Source: Mycobacterium sp. (GTDB lineage: Bacteria; Actinomycetota; Actinomycetes; Mycobacteriales; Mycobacteriaceae). From it: a DNA stretch of 64,000 nucleotides. Shown one piece after another: positions 29,485 through 38,012 of this stretch; within the stretch, counting starts at the first letter, position 1; each line of letters starts with the position of its first letter. Where the stretch lies: the NCBI RefSeq assembly GCF_004298145.1, contig NZ_SCRH01000052.1, positions 1 through 64,000 of the forward strand, given 5' to 3'. The position numbers and the translations under genes were made by a program. Below the pieces are notes generated by a model. The model did not search any database, was not told the origin of the DNA, and saw only the letters and a list, made by a program, of their open reading frames with translations.

Positions 29485-29505
29485 GCTTTTCCGGTTCCGC
29501 TCAGC
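29480..29505. terminator. bidirectional hairpin between convergent genes
   Basis: GCTGAGC (29480-29486) and GCTCAGC (29499-29505) form a hairpin with a 12-nt loop spanning the stops of the Rv3587c-like gene and disA, both of which end here from opposite sides. Confidence 0.6.
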
Positions 29506-30583
29506 TCAGGGAGTCGGTGATCGTCGACTCCGCCAGCTGCGACAACCCTTCCCGCACGTGGCGGGCCCACATCGCGCCGATGCCGTCGACCGATTGCAGG
29601 TCGCTGGCGCTGGCCGCCAGCACGTTCTGCAGCGTCCCGAAGGAGCGGACCAGTAGGTCGGCGTGGGCGAACTGCAGCCGGGGAATGCCGGCCAGCGCGC
29701 GGTAGCCGCGCGGGCTGACCGCCGAATCCTGTGCCTCCGTCGTCGTCGGATATCCGAAAACCTTTGCCAGAGCGGTGAAATCGAGCAGCTCGGTATCCGA
29801 CAGCGCATCCAGCTCGTCGAGCGTCGCGGTCATCTGCGCTTCGGACAGCGGCTCCGGACTGGCGTGGTAATCCCGCACCATCAACCCCCGGGCGTTGTCG
29901 TTGCCGCCCAGCAGTTCGTCGAGCTGCAGCCGCAGCTGGCGCCCGTCGGTGCCCAGTTCGACCACGTCGTTGTCGATCACCTGGCCGATCCGCCGGACCA
30001 ACTCGAGTCGCTGCACCACCGTCAGCACATCGCGCAGCGTGACGAAATCCTCGATCTCGCCCCGCGATAGTTGCCTGCTGACCTCGTCGAGCCTGATCTT
30101 GTACCGCTCCAGAGTGGCGATCGCCTGATTGGCCCGCGACAGGATGGTCGCCGAATCGGCCACCACGTGGCGCTCCCCGGCCACGTAGACGGTCACGATG
30201 TTCATCGAGTGGCTCACCGAGATCACCGGGTATCCGGTCTGGATCGCCGCCCGCTCCGCGGAACGGTGCCTGGTTCCCGACTCGTCGGTGGCGATCGACG
30301 GGTCCGGAACCAACTGCACGTTGGCCCGCACGATGCGGCTGCCGTCGGTGGACAGCACGACGGCGCCGTCCATCTTTGCCAGCTCGCGCAGCCGGGTCGG
30401 CGCGTAACGCACGTCCAGTGCGAAGCCGCCGTCGCAGATCGCTTCGACATTTTCGTCGTTGCCGAGCACGATCAGCGCGCCGGTACGGCCACGCAGGATG
30501 CGTTCCAGGCCGTCACGCAGCCCGGTACCCGGTGCCAGGCGGGCGACGGTCTCGCGCAGGGTCGGACGACTCACAGCGTGCAT
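29501..30583 (-). CDS. disA: diadenylate cyclase DisA
   Basis: Makes the second messenger c-di-AMP. 360 aa. DAC domain motifs DGA (72-74, KMDGAVVLSTDG) and RHR (105-107, SGTRHRSAE) are intact; linker helices and C-terminal helix-hairpin-helix DNA-binding domain (LQSVDGIGAMWARHVREGL) follow. The ATG giving MHAVSRPT matches the M. tuberculosis start and lies 17 nt after the radA stop, so the two are one unit; radA-disA pairing is also seen in Bacillus, where RadA restrains DisA. Confidence 0.97.
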   Translation of the reverse strand: MHAVSRPTLRETVARLAPGTGLRDGLERILRGRTGALIVLGNDENVEAICDGGFALDVRYAPTRLRELAKMDGAVVLSTDGSRIVRANVQLVPDPSIATDESGTRHRSAERAAIQTGYPVISVSHSMNIVTVYVAGERHVVADSATILSRANQAIATLERYKIRLDEVSRQLSRGEIEDFVTLRDVLTVVQRLELVRRIGQVIDNDVVELGTDGRQLRLQLDELLGGNDNARGLMVRDYHASPEPLSEAQMTATLDELDALSDTELLDFTALAKVFGYPTTTEAQDSAVSPRGYRALAGIPRLQFAHADLLVRSFGTLQNVLAASASDLQSVDGIGAMWARHVREGLSQLAESTITDSLS

Positions 30584-30599
30584 TCTGCGGCCCATCGCG

Positions 30600-32000
30600 T
30601 CACGCGTCCAGCCGGTGCGGCATTGCGAGCTTGCCGCCGCGGTGGTCGGCGATGTCGACCATGTGTTCCAGCGCCGCGACGATGGTGGGCGCGGTGAGCG
30701 CGCGCATGCCGCGCGGCACTCCCCGGCAGCCCGGCGGGATGAGCGCGATGGCGAACCCCTGGCGCGCGGCCTCGCTCAGCCGCCGCTCCATGCCGCTGAC
30801 CCGCCGTAGGTCCCCGGCGAGTCCCACCTCGCCGATCATCACCGCCGTGGTGGGCAGCGGCAGATCGGCCAGCGCGGAAGCCAACGCGACCGCGACGGCC
30901 AGATCCGACGACGGGTCGGTCAGCCGCATGCCGCCGACGGTGGACAGGTAGATGTCGTTGGCCGCGATGGGTATTTTCGCGTGCTTTTCCAGAACCGCGG
31001 TGATCATCGCGGCCCGGGAATGGTCGATGCCGCTGACGGCGCGGCGCGGCGAGCCGGCCGACGGCGTGGCCAGCAGCGCCTGCACTTCGCCGATGAGCGG
31101 ACGTTTCCCGTCGAGCGTCACCGTGATCGCGGTGCCGGGGACCGGCGCCGGGCGCTGATCCAGGAACAGGTTCGACGGGTCGGCGACCCCTTCGATCCCG
31201 TTGTCGTGCAACAGGAAACACCCGACCTCGTCGGCGGCGCCGAACCGGTTCTTGATCCCCCGGACCATCCGCAGCGAGCCGTTTCGGTCGCCCTCGAAGT
31301 GCAGGACCACGTCGACGAGGTGCTCGAGGGAACGCGGCCCGGCGATGGCCCCGTCCTTGGTGACGTGCCCGACGAGGATCAGCGCAACCCCATTGGCCTT
31401 GGCCGCGGCGGTCAGCGCCGAGGTCACCGCGCGTACCTGCGTGACGCCGCCGGCGACGCCGTCGGCCTCGGTGGTGGACATGGTTTGCACCGAGTCCACG
31501 ATCACCAGCGCGGGCTTGACCGTGGCGATGTGCTCGAGCACCGTGTGCAGGTCGGATTCGGCGGCCAGGTACACCTCGTCACCGCCGCACCCGATGCGGT
31601 CGGCGCGCAGCCGGATCTGGCCGGCCGACTCCTCCCCGGAGATGTACAGGGCGCGGCGGCCGGATTCCGCCCACCGGTGCGCGACCTCGAGCAACAGCGT
31701 CGACTTGCCCACGCCCGGATCGCCCGCCAGCAGCGTGACCGAACCGGGCACCACGCCCCCGCCGAGCACCCGGTCGAGTTCGTCTACGCCCGTCGAGCGG
31801 TGCTGGCTGGTATTGGGCTCGATGGAAGTGATCGGCACGGCCCGCGACGCCGCCCGGCCGGCGCGGCGCCCGGCGACGGCACTGAGCACCGGGACCTCGT
31901 CAACGGTGCCCCAGGTGCCGCACTCGAGGCAGCGGCCGACCCACTTCGCGGTGACATGCCGGCATTCCGAGCAGCGGTATTGAGAGCGCGCGGTTGCCAC
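30600..32000 (-). CDS. radA: DNA repair protein RadA
   Basis: Recombination ATPase/helicase that extends D-loops. 466 aa, GTG start. N-terminal zinc finger C10-C13-C24-C27, Walker A GDPGVGKST at 93-101, RadA-specific KNRFG motif (VRGIKNRFGAADEVG), and a Lon-protease-like C-terminal domain without catalytic Ser-Lys function expected. Upstream of disA. Confidence 0.96.
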   Translation of the reverse strand: MATARSQYRCSECRHVTAKWVGRCLECGTWGTVDEVPVLSAVAGRRAGRAASRAVPITSIEPNTSQHRSTGVDELDRVLGGGVVPGSVTLLAGDPGVGKSTLLLEVAHRWAESGRRALYISGEESAGQIRLRADRIGCGGDEVYLAAESDLHTVLEHIATVKPALVIVDSVQTMSTTEADGVAGGVTQVRAVTSALTAAAKANGVALILVGHVTKDGAIAGPRSLEHLVDVVLHFEGDRNGSLRMVRGIKNRFGAADEVGCFLLHDNGIEGVADPSNLFLDQRPAPVPGTAITVTLDGKRPLIGEVQALLATPSAGSPRRAVSGIDHSRAAMITAVLEKHAKIPIAANDIYLSTVGGMRLTDPSSDLAVAVALASALADLPLPTTAVMIGEVGLAGDLRRVSGMERRLSEAARQGFAIALIPPGCRGVPRGMRALTAPTIVAALEHMVDIADHRGGKLAMPHRLDA

Positions 32001-32049
32001 GTGATGACGGTATCGAGCCGCTACGACAAGCCCCCGTCACGACAGGCGG

Positions 32050-32619
32050 TTACCCCGCGTGATTTTGCTCCGGCGCGATCAGACCGGCCGAAATCGGCAC
32101 CGCCACGGTGGCCTGCCCGGCCTTCTCGAAATTGAACGTGAAGTGGTAGGTCAGGCCGTTCGAGATGGGCTTGGCCAGGGTCACGGTCGCCTTCGCCGCG
32201 GTGCTGGAATCGATCGGGCCCGGCGCCACCTTCTGGCCCTCGGGCGTGCCGATGAACAGCATCCCGCCGGCGGGCAACCGGGTGTCGCCGCTGACCGCCA
32301 CTGTGCCGATGTCGCTGGTGATGCCGATCAGTCGATCGGAGGCACTCGGCGACTGGTTGACGGCCACCAGCACCAGGTCCACCGTTCGGCCCGGCTGGAG
32401 AAAGTCGCCCGTCTGCGTGGCCTGGATGCGGATGTCGCGCAACGCCACGTGGTTGAACGTGACCTTGTTGCCGTTGATCGCGGGTTCCTGCACCGCCATC
32501 TGCGAGACCTGACCGGCCCCGCAACCGCTGAGCAGGGCGGCCGCGACGGCCACCACGCCGGCGCCGGCGACCCGGGTCGCGAACGCGGGAAGGCCGAGGC
32601 GGATCTTGAAGCGGTTCAC
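32050..32619 (-). CDS. lpqE: lipoprotein LpqE
   Basis: 189 aa exported lipoprotein: signal peptide ending LLSGC (Cys33) and a single beta-rich domain. The GTG at 32619 has AGGAGG nine bases upstream and gives the conserved N-terminus; the longer ATG at 32658 is not needed. Its place beside radA/carD is conserved from M. tuberculosis (Rv3584). Role unproven; a copper-chaperone-like DUF461 relationship is possible but the metal motif is not clear. Confidence 0.88.
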   Translation of the reverse strand: MNRFKIRLGLPAFATRVAGAGVVAVAAALLSGCGAGQVSQMAVQEPAINGNKVTFNHVALRDIRIQATQTGDFLQPGRTVDLVLVAVNQSPSASDRLIGITSDIGTVAVSGDTRLPAGGMLFIGTPEGQKVAPGPIDSSTAAKATVTLAKPISNGLTYHFTFNFEKAGQATVAVPISAGLIAPEQNHAG

Positions 32620-32907
32620 TCTCTCAAGCCTCCTGCTGGACCGGTTCCACCTATGCAACTATGCACAGTAGTAGCACCCCCTCGCGCGCGGTAGCGCGGG
32701 GCGCGGGACCAGCGCGGGAGCGCGGCGCCAGGGATTTCTGGGTCGCTCCCGACGCCGAACGAGGGCGTTGGTAATGTGCTGCACTGCACGACTTGCTCCC
32801 CATGTCAACCCCTAATCTGCGCGTGTTGTGCCCCTGACCTGCATCGTTGCTTCGCGCGTGGTTAGGCGGCCGTGCTAGGATGAAGTAACGAAAGGGGCTC
32901 GAATCAG
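32620..32907. promoter_or_regulatory. carD-lpqE divergent intergenic region
   Basis: No gene seen in 288 bp. Plus-strand TAGGAT (32876-32881) is a good SigA -10 for carD, 27 bp before the ATG; the nearest -35-like TTGCTT (32847-32852) is too far. GAAAGGGG (32890-32897) is the carD ribosome site. Near lpqE the minus strand has a direct GCATAG repeat around 32650-32665 that may form its -10. Confidence 0.5.
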
Positions 32908-33396
32908 ATGATCTTCAAGGTCGGCGACACCGTTGTTTACCCACATCACGGTGCTGCTTTAGTCGAGGCGATCGAAACCCGGACGATCAAAGGGGAACAA
33001 AAAGAATATCTCGTCTTGAAGGTGGCGCAGGGCGACCTGACCGTTCGAGTTCCCGCCGATAACGCTGAGTACGTTGGCGTCCGCGACGTCGTCGGACAAG
33101 AAGGTCTCGACAAGGTGTTCCAGGTGTTGCGCGCTCCGCACACCGAAGAGCCGACGAACTGGTCGCGCCGCTACAAGGCCAATCTCGAAAAGCTTGCCTC
33201 CGGCGATGTCAACAAGGTGGCCGAGGTAGTACGCGATCTGTGGCGTCGCGACCAGGAGCGTGGCCTGTCCGCCGGCGAGAAGCGCATGCTGGCCAAGGCC
33301 CGCCAGATTCTGGTCGGTGAATTGGCGTTGGCGGAGAGCACCGACGACGCCAAGGCGGAGACCATCCTCGACGAGGTTCTGGCCGCCGCTTCCTGA
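32908..33396 (+). CDS. carD: RNA polymerase-binding regulator CarD
   Basis: Essential global regulator that stabilises open promoter complexes at rRNA and many other promoters. 162 aa. N-terminal RNAP-interaction Tudor-like domain with R25 and R47, conserved Trp85 (EEPTNW) that wedges the upstream edge of the bubble, and a basic C-terminal DNA-binding domain. First gene of carD-ispD-ispF. Confidence 0.98.
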   Translation: MIFKVGDTVVYPHHGAALVEAIETRTIKGEQKEYLVLKVAQGDLTVRVPADNAEYVGVRDVVGQEGLDKVFQVLRAPHTEEPTNWSRRYKANLEKLASGDVNKVAEVVRDLWRRDQERGLSAGEKRMLAKARQILVGELALAESTDDAKAETILDEVLAAAS

Positions 33397-33412
33397 AGGT
33401 CCTGACGCTTCG

Positions 33413-34108
33413 GTGGCCCCGGAGACGGGCAGCTCAGGCAACGTAATCGCCGTCGTACCGGCCGCAGGGTCGGGGGAACGGCTCGCCGCCGGAATTCCCA
33501 AGGCATTCTGCGAGCTTGCCGGCCGCACCCTGCTGGAGCGCGCCGTCGGTGGTTTGCTCGAATCCGGCGTGGTCGATCACGTTGTGGTGGCCGTCCCCGT
33601 CGACCGGATCGACGAGGCCAAGCGGGTCCTCGCCGATCGGGCCACTGTGGTGGCCGGCGGGCCCGACCGCACCCAATCCGTCAGCCTGGCCCTGGCGGCT
33701 CTCCCCGCGACCGCCGTGCCCGCCTTCGTGCTGGTGCACGACGCGGCGCGGGCGCTGACCCCTCCGGCGCTGATCACCCGCGTGGTGGAGGCCCTGCGGG
33801 CCGGCCACGACGCCGTCGTGCCCGCCCTGCGGCTGCATGACACCATCAAGGCCGTGGACGCCAACGGGGTGGTCCTGGGGACGCCGGAGCGGGCCGGGCT
33901 GCGTGCGGTGCAGACGCCGCAGGGGTTCGCCACCGAACTGCTGCTGCGCGCCTATCGGGCCGGCGCCGGTGCGGCCGGCTTCACCGACGACGCGTCGCTG
34001 GTCGAACATGTCGGCGGGCAGGTTCAGGTGGTCGACGGTGACCCGCTGGCGTTCAAAATCACCACCCAGCTCGATTTGTTGCTGGCCGACGCGATCGTGC
34101 GCCGGTGA
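33413..34108 (+). CDS. ispD: 2-C-methyl-D-erythritol 4-phosphate cytidylyltransferase
   Basis: Third step of the non-mevalonate isoprenoid pathway. 231 aa. Nucleotide-binding VPAAGSGERLAAGIPKAF, VHDAARAL and TPQGF motifs are typical. GTG start 16 nt after carD and GTGA overlap with ispF; the linkage of isoprenoid synthesis to carD is conserved in mycobacteria. Confidence 0.95.
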   Translation: MAPETGSSGNVIAVVPAAGSGERLAAGIPKAFCELAGRTLLERAVGGLLESGVVDHVVVAVPVDRIDEAKRVLADRATVVAGGPDRTQSVSLALAALPATAVPAFVLVHDAARALTPPALITRVVEALRAGHDAVVPALRLHDTIKAVDANGVVLGTPERAGLRAVQTPQGFATELLLRAYRAGAGAAGFTDDASLVEHVGGQVQVVDGDPLAFKITTQLDLLLADAIVRR

Positions 34109-34593
34109 ACGGGATGCTTCCGCTGCCGCGGGTCGGCCTGGGCGTCGACGTGCACCCGATCGAACCGGGGCGGCCGTGCCGGCTGCTGGGCCTGCTGTTC
34201 GCCGACGCCGACGGCTGCGCCGGGCATTCCGACGGCGACGTGGGGGCGCACGCCCTCTGCGACGCGGTGCTGTCGGCGGCCGGGCTCGGCGATGTGGGCG
34301 CCGTGTTCGGGGTCGACGACCCGCGCTGGAAGGGCGTCAGCGGCGCGGACATGCTGCGCCACGTCGCCGGCCTCACGACGGGCGCAGGATTCCGGGTTTC
34401 CAACGCCGCCGTGCAGATCATCGGGAACCGGCCGAAGGTCGGTCCACGCCGCGCCGAGGCGCAGCGAGTGTTGTCGGAATTGTTGGGGGCGCCGGTATCG
34501 GTGTCCGCGACGACGACCGACGGGTTGGGGCTGACCGGACGCGGTGAGGGCCTGGCCGCCATCGCCACGGCACTGGTGGTCCCCACGGGCTAA
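34105..34593 (+). CDS. ispF: 2-C-methyl-D-erythritol 2,4-cyclodiphosphate synthase
   Basis: Cyclises CDP-ME-2-phosphate. 162 aa. Metal ligands in GVDVHPIEPG (Asp and His two apart) and the His in AGHSDGDVGAHALCDA are present. GTG start overlapping the ispD stop. Confidence 0.95.
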   Translation: MNGMLPLPRVGLGVDVHPIEPGRPCRLLGLLFADADGCAGHSDGDVGAHALCDAVLSAAGLGDVGAVFGVDDPRWKGVSGADMLRHVAGLTTGAGFRVSNAAVQIIGNRPKVGPRRAEAQRVLSELLGAPVSVSATTTDGLGLTGRGEGLAAIATALVVPTG

Positions 34594-34628
34594 GCGCGCA
34601 CAGCGCCGGGCGCCGGGGAACTACCCGG

Positions 34629-34634
34629 TAAGCT
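34629..34634 (+). promoter_or_regulatory. -10-like TAAGCT before cysS
   Basis: TAAGCT eight bases before the GTG start. The 18-mer TAAGCTGGCACGTCGTGA differs at one position from that before lysS at 10354. Confidence 0.45.
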
Positions 34635-34642
34635 GGCACGTC

Positions 34643-36052
34643 GTGACCGATCGCGCCCGCTTGCGGCTACACGACACGGCAGCCGGTGCTGTCCGTGATT
34701 TCGTTCCGCTGCGCGAGGGCCATGTCTCCATCTACCTGTGTGGTGCCACCGTCCAGGGCCTTCCGCACATCGGCCACGTCCGCAGCGGAGTGGCCTTCGA
34801 CATCCTGCGCCGATGGCTGATCGCGCGCGGCTGCGATGTCGCCTTCATCCGCAACGTCACCGATATCGACGACAAGATCCTCACCAAGGCGGCCGCGGCG
34901 GGCAGGCCATGGTGGGAATGGGCGGCCACCTACGAACGCGCCTTCAGCGCTGCCTACGACGCCCTGGACGTCCTGCCGCCGTCGGCCGAACCGCGGGCCA
35001 CCGGCCACGTCACCCAGATGGTCGAGTTGATGCAACGCCTGATCGAAACCGATCACGCGTATGCCGCCGGCGGGGACGTCTACTTCGACGTGCTCAGCTA
35101 CCCGGAGTACGGGCGACTGTCCGGCCACAAGATCGACGACGTCCATCAGGGCGAAGGCGCGGCCACCTGCAAACGCGATCAGCGCGACTTCACCCTGTGG
35201 AAGGCGGCCAAGCCCGGCGAACCCTCCTGGCCCACACCGTGGGGCCGCGGGCGCCCCGGCTGGCATCTGGAATGCTCGGCGATGGCCCGCGCCTATCTGG
35301 GTACGGAATTCGATATCCATTGCGGCGGAATGGACTTGGTCTTCCCTCACCACGAGAACGAGATCGCCCAGAGCCGTGCCGCCGGCGATGGTTTCGCCCG
35401 CTACTGGCTGCACAACGGCTGGGTGACGATGGGCGGCGAGAAGATGAGCAAATCGCTGGGCAATGTGCTGGCCATCCCGGCGATGCTGCAGCGGGTGCGA
35501 CCAGCCGAGCTGCGCTACTACCTGGGCAGCGCCCACTACCGCTCGATGCTGGAATTCTCCGACACCGCTCTGCAGGACGCGGTGAAAGCCTATGTGGGGG
35601 TTGAGGAATTCCTGCACCGGGTGCGGGTGCGGGTCGGCGCCGTCGAGCCCGGCGAATGGACGCCGCGGTTCGCCGAGGCCCTCAACGACGACCTGGCCGT
35701 GCCGGCCGCGCTCGCCGAGGTGCACCAGGCCCGCGCCGAAGGCAACCGCGCCCTGGACACCGGCGATCACGACGGCGCGCTGCAGCATGCCCGGGCGATC
35801 CGCGCGATGATGGGCATCCTGGGCTGTGACCCCCTCGACGAACGCTGGGAATCCCGCGACGAGACCTCGGCGGCGCTGGCCGCCGTCGACGTGCTGGTGC
35901 ACGCGGAGCTGGAGAATCGGCAGAAGGCGCGCGAGCAGCGCAACTGGGCGCTCGCCGACGAGATCCGGGATCGGCTCAAGTACGCCGGCATCGAGGTCAC
36001 CGATACCGCCGACGGGCCGCAGTGGTCGCTGCAGGCCGGTCCAGAACAGTAG
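34643..36052 (+). CDS. cysS1: cysteinyl-tRNA synthetase
   Basis: Charges tRNA-Cys. 469 aa, same as M. tuberculosis CysS1. Class I signatures: HIGH as LPHIGHVRSG, KMSKS as GEKMSKSLG; zinc-site residues C (YLCGAT), C/H in LECSAM and FPHHENE. GTG at 34643 (VTDRARLRLHD) preferred over extensions because it fits the conserved N-terminus and has a -10 element before it. Confidence 0.96.
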   Translation: MTDRARLRLHDTAAGAVRDFVPLREGHVSIYLCGATVQGLPHIGHVRSGVAFDILRRWLIARGCDVAFIRNVTDIDDKILTKAAAAGRPWWEWAATYERAFSAAYDALDVLPPSAEPRATGHVTQMVELMQRLIETDHAYAAGGDVYFDVLSYPEYGRLSGHKIDDVHQGEGAATCKRDQRDFTLWKAAKPGEPSWPTPWGRGRPGWHLECSAMARAYLGTEFDIHCGGMDLVFPHHENEIAQSRAAGDGFARYWLHNGWVTMGGEKMSKSLGNVLAIPAMLQRVRPAELRYYLGSAHYRSMLEFSDTALQDAVKAYVGVEEFLHRVRVRVGAVEPGEWTPRFAEALNDDLAVPAALAEVHQARAEGNRALDTGDHDGALQHARAIRAMMGILGCDPLDERWESRDETSAALAAVDVLVHAELENRQKAREQRNWALADEIRDRLKYAGIEVTDTADGPQWSLQAGPEQ

Positions 36053-36063
36053 GGGCCGAGTAA

Positions 36064-36993
36064 ATGGCCGGCAACTCGCGACGCCGTGGGGCAATCCGCA
36101 AGGCGGGCACCAAGAAGGGCCCCACCGTGGGCTCGGGCGGCCAGCGCCGCCGCGGGCTGGAGGGCCGCGGCCCCACGCCGCCCGCGCACCTGCGCCCCAA
36201 CCACCCCGCCGCCAAGCGCGCCCAGTCGCCGTCACGGCGCCCCACCAAGCGCACCGACGAAACCGAGACGGTGCTGGGCCGCAATCCGGTGCTGGAATGC
36301 CTGCGCGCCGGCGTGCCGGCGACCGCGCTCTACGTGGCGCTGGGTAGCGAGGCCGACGAACGGCTCACCGAATCCGTCTCCCGCGCAGCTGATTTGGGTA
36401 TCTCGATCCTCGAGGTACCACGCACCGACCTGGATCGGATGACCAGCAACCACCTGCACCAGGGCATCGCGCTGCAGGTGCCGCCGTACAACTACGCCCA
36501 CCCCGACGATCTGCTCGACGCGACAACCGGTTCGCCGCCCGCGCTGCTGGTCGCGCTGGACAATATCTCCGACCCCCGCAACCTGGGCGCCATCGTCCGT
36601 TCGGTCGCCGCATTCGGTGGCCACGGTGTGCTGATCCCCCAGCGGCGGTCGGCCTCGGTGACGGCGGTGGCCTGGCGCACCAGCGCCGGCGCCGCGGCCC
36701 GCGTGCCCGTGGCCCGGGCCACCAATCTGACCAGGACACTGACGGATTGGGCGGATCGCGGACTGCGGGTGATCGGACTGGACGCCGGTGGGGACACCAC
36801 GCTCGATGACATGGACGGCACCGACCCGTTGGTGGTCGTCGTGGGGTCGGAAGGCAAAGGGCTGTCGCGGTTGGTGCGGCAGAACTGCGACGAGGTCGTG
36901 TCCATTCCGATGGCTCAGAACACCGAATCGCTGAACGCCTCGGTGGCCGCTGGGGTGGTGCTGGCCGAAATCTCCCGCCAACGCAGACGGTGA
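36064..36993 (+). CDS. SpoU/TrmH-family 23S rRNA 2'-O-methyltransferase (RlmB-like)
   Basis: 309 aa. A basic, Gly/Arg/Pro-rich N-terminal tail (~75 aa) leads into a substrate-binding domain (GRNPVLECLRAG) and a SPOUT knot: motif 1 DNISDPRNLGAIVRSVAAFG, motif 2 VVVGSEGKGLSRLVRQNCD, motif 3 IPMAQNTESLNASVAAGVVL. Likely methylates 23S rRNA or tRNA ribose; exact site not deducible. Eleven nt after cysS; overlaps the next gene (GTGA). Confidence 0.92.
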   Translation: MAGNSRRRGAIRKAGTKKGPTVGSGGQRRRGLEGRGPTPPAHLRPNHPAAKRAQSPSRRPTKRTDETETVLGRNPVLECLRAGVPATALYVALGSEADERLTESVSRAADLGISILEVPRTDLDRMTSNHLHQGIALQVPPYNYAHPDDLLDATTGSPPALLVALDNISDPRNLGAIVRSVAAFGGHGVLIPQRRSASVTAVAWRTSAGAAARVPVARATNLTRTLTDWADRGLRVIGLDAGGDTTLDDMDGTDPLVVVVGSEGKGLSRLVRQNCDEVVSIPMAQNTESLNASVAAGVVLAEISRQRRR

Positions 36994-38012
36994 CTTCTCT
37001 TCGCGAGCGGTCCCAAAAGGGCTCGACACGCCGAGGAACTTGGGGCTTTCGCGTCTGCCCGCCAATCATGGCCGCGCTGATCGCGCTGATCGCGCTGATC
37101 GCGCTGATCGCGCTGATCGCGCTGATCGCGCCGGCTCCGGCAGCGTCCGCGCAGCCGCCCGGCTTCGACCTGCAGGCCCACCGCGGCGGGCGCGGGGAGG
37201 CCACCGAACAGTCGTTGCGCGCCTTCGCCGGGTCGCTCGAATTGGGCGTCAGCACACTGGAATTCGACATCGTACTCACCCGGGATCGACAACCGCTGGT
37301 GTGGCATGACCCGACGATCGAGGCCGAGAAATGCACCGACACCGCGCCCGCGTTCACCGGCGATCGGCAGTATCCCTACGTCGGTAAACTCGTGCACGAG
37401 CTCACCCTGGCGCAGATCCGCACCCTGGACTGCGGGCGCCGACTGGACGAATTCCCACATGCCGAAGTGGTGCGGGGCAACAAGATAGCCATCCTGCCGG
37501 AGGTTTTCGCGCTCGTCGACTCCTACCGCGCCGATGCGGTGCGCTACAACATCGAAACCAAGGTCGCGGCCGAAAATACTGGCGCCTCGGCCGATCCGCA
37601 AGAGTTTGTCGACGTGATACTGGCCGCGGTCAGGTCCGCGGGCAAGGTCGAGCGGGTGGAAATACAGAGCTTCGACTGGCGCACCCTGCCGCTGGTACAC
37701 CAGGCCGAGCCGTCAATTCCGTTGGTGGCCTTGTACGACGAGCAGACCGTCGGCGATCCACTGATCGGCGCGCTGACGGTGGGCGCCGACACCGTCTCAC
37801 CGGAGCACCGGCTGGTCACCGGCAAGCCGTACGTCGACCGCGCGCATGCGTTGGGGCTCAAGGTTATTCCCTGGGTAGTCAACGACACCGATGCCATGCG
37901 CGAGCAGATCGGTTATGGGGTCGACGGCATCATCACCGACTATCCGACGTTGCTGCGCGGTGTGCTGGCCCAGCTTTCCATGCCGCTGCCGCCGGCATAC
38001 CGGCGGGGTTAG
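36990..38012 (+). CDS. secreted glycerophosphodiester phosphodiesterase
   Basis: 340 aa. GDPD TIM-barrel motifs: QAHRGGRGEATEQSLRAF (catalytic His and Glu), EFDIVLTRDRQPLVWHDPTI, YNIETKV. Hydrolyses glycerophosphodiesters to glycerol-3-phosphate and an alcohol; export suggests scavenging from lipids. The signal peptide core is (Ala-Leu-Ile)6 coded by six exact 9-bp repeats, ending APAASA-Q. GTG at 36990 overlaps the preceding stop; an ATG at 37068 right before the repeat would also give a short signal peptide. Ends in a 4-bp convergent overlap with arsB2. Not in the syntenic H37Rv interval. Confidence 0.9.
   Translation: MTSLRERSQKGSTRRGTWGFRVCPPIMAALIALIALIALIALIALIAPAPAASAQPPGFDLQAHRGGRGEATEQSLRAFAGSLELGVSTLEFDIVLTRDRQPLVWHDPTIEAEKCTDTAPAFTGDRQYPYVGKLVHELTLAQIRTLDCGRRLDEFPHAEVVRGNKIAILPEVFALVDSYRADAVRYNIETKVAAENTGASADPQEFVDVILAAVRSAGKVERVEIQSFDWRTLPLVHQAEPSIPLVALYDEQTVGDPLIGALTVGADTVSPEHRLVTGKPYVDRAHALGLKVIPWVVNDTDAMREQIGYGVDGIITDYPTLLRGVLAQLSMPLPPAYRRG
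37074..37127 (+). repeat. (GCGCTGATC)6 in-frame minisatellite in a signal peptide
   Basis: Six exact 9-bp copies, codons GCG CTG ATC, coding Ala-Leu-Ile repeats that form the hydrophobic core of the signal peptide. Copy changes would lengthen or shorten the core by three residues per unit without a frameshift. Confidence 0.95.

Noticed and set aside
30981..32135. 384-codon plus-strand frame opposite radA
   Set aside because: Antisense shadow of radA with no domain or ribosome site.
34667..36235. 522-codon minus-strand frame opposite cysS
   Set aside because: Shadow of cysS; composition is biased and there is no homology that I recognise.
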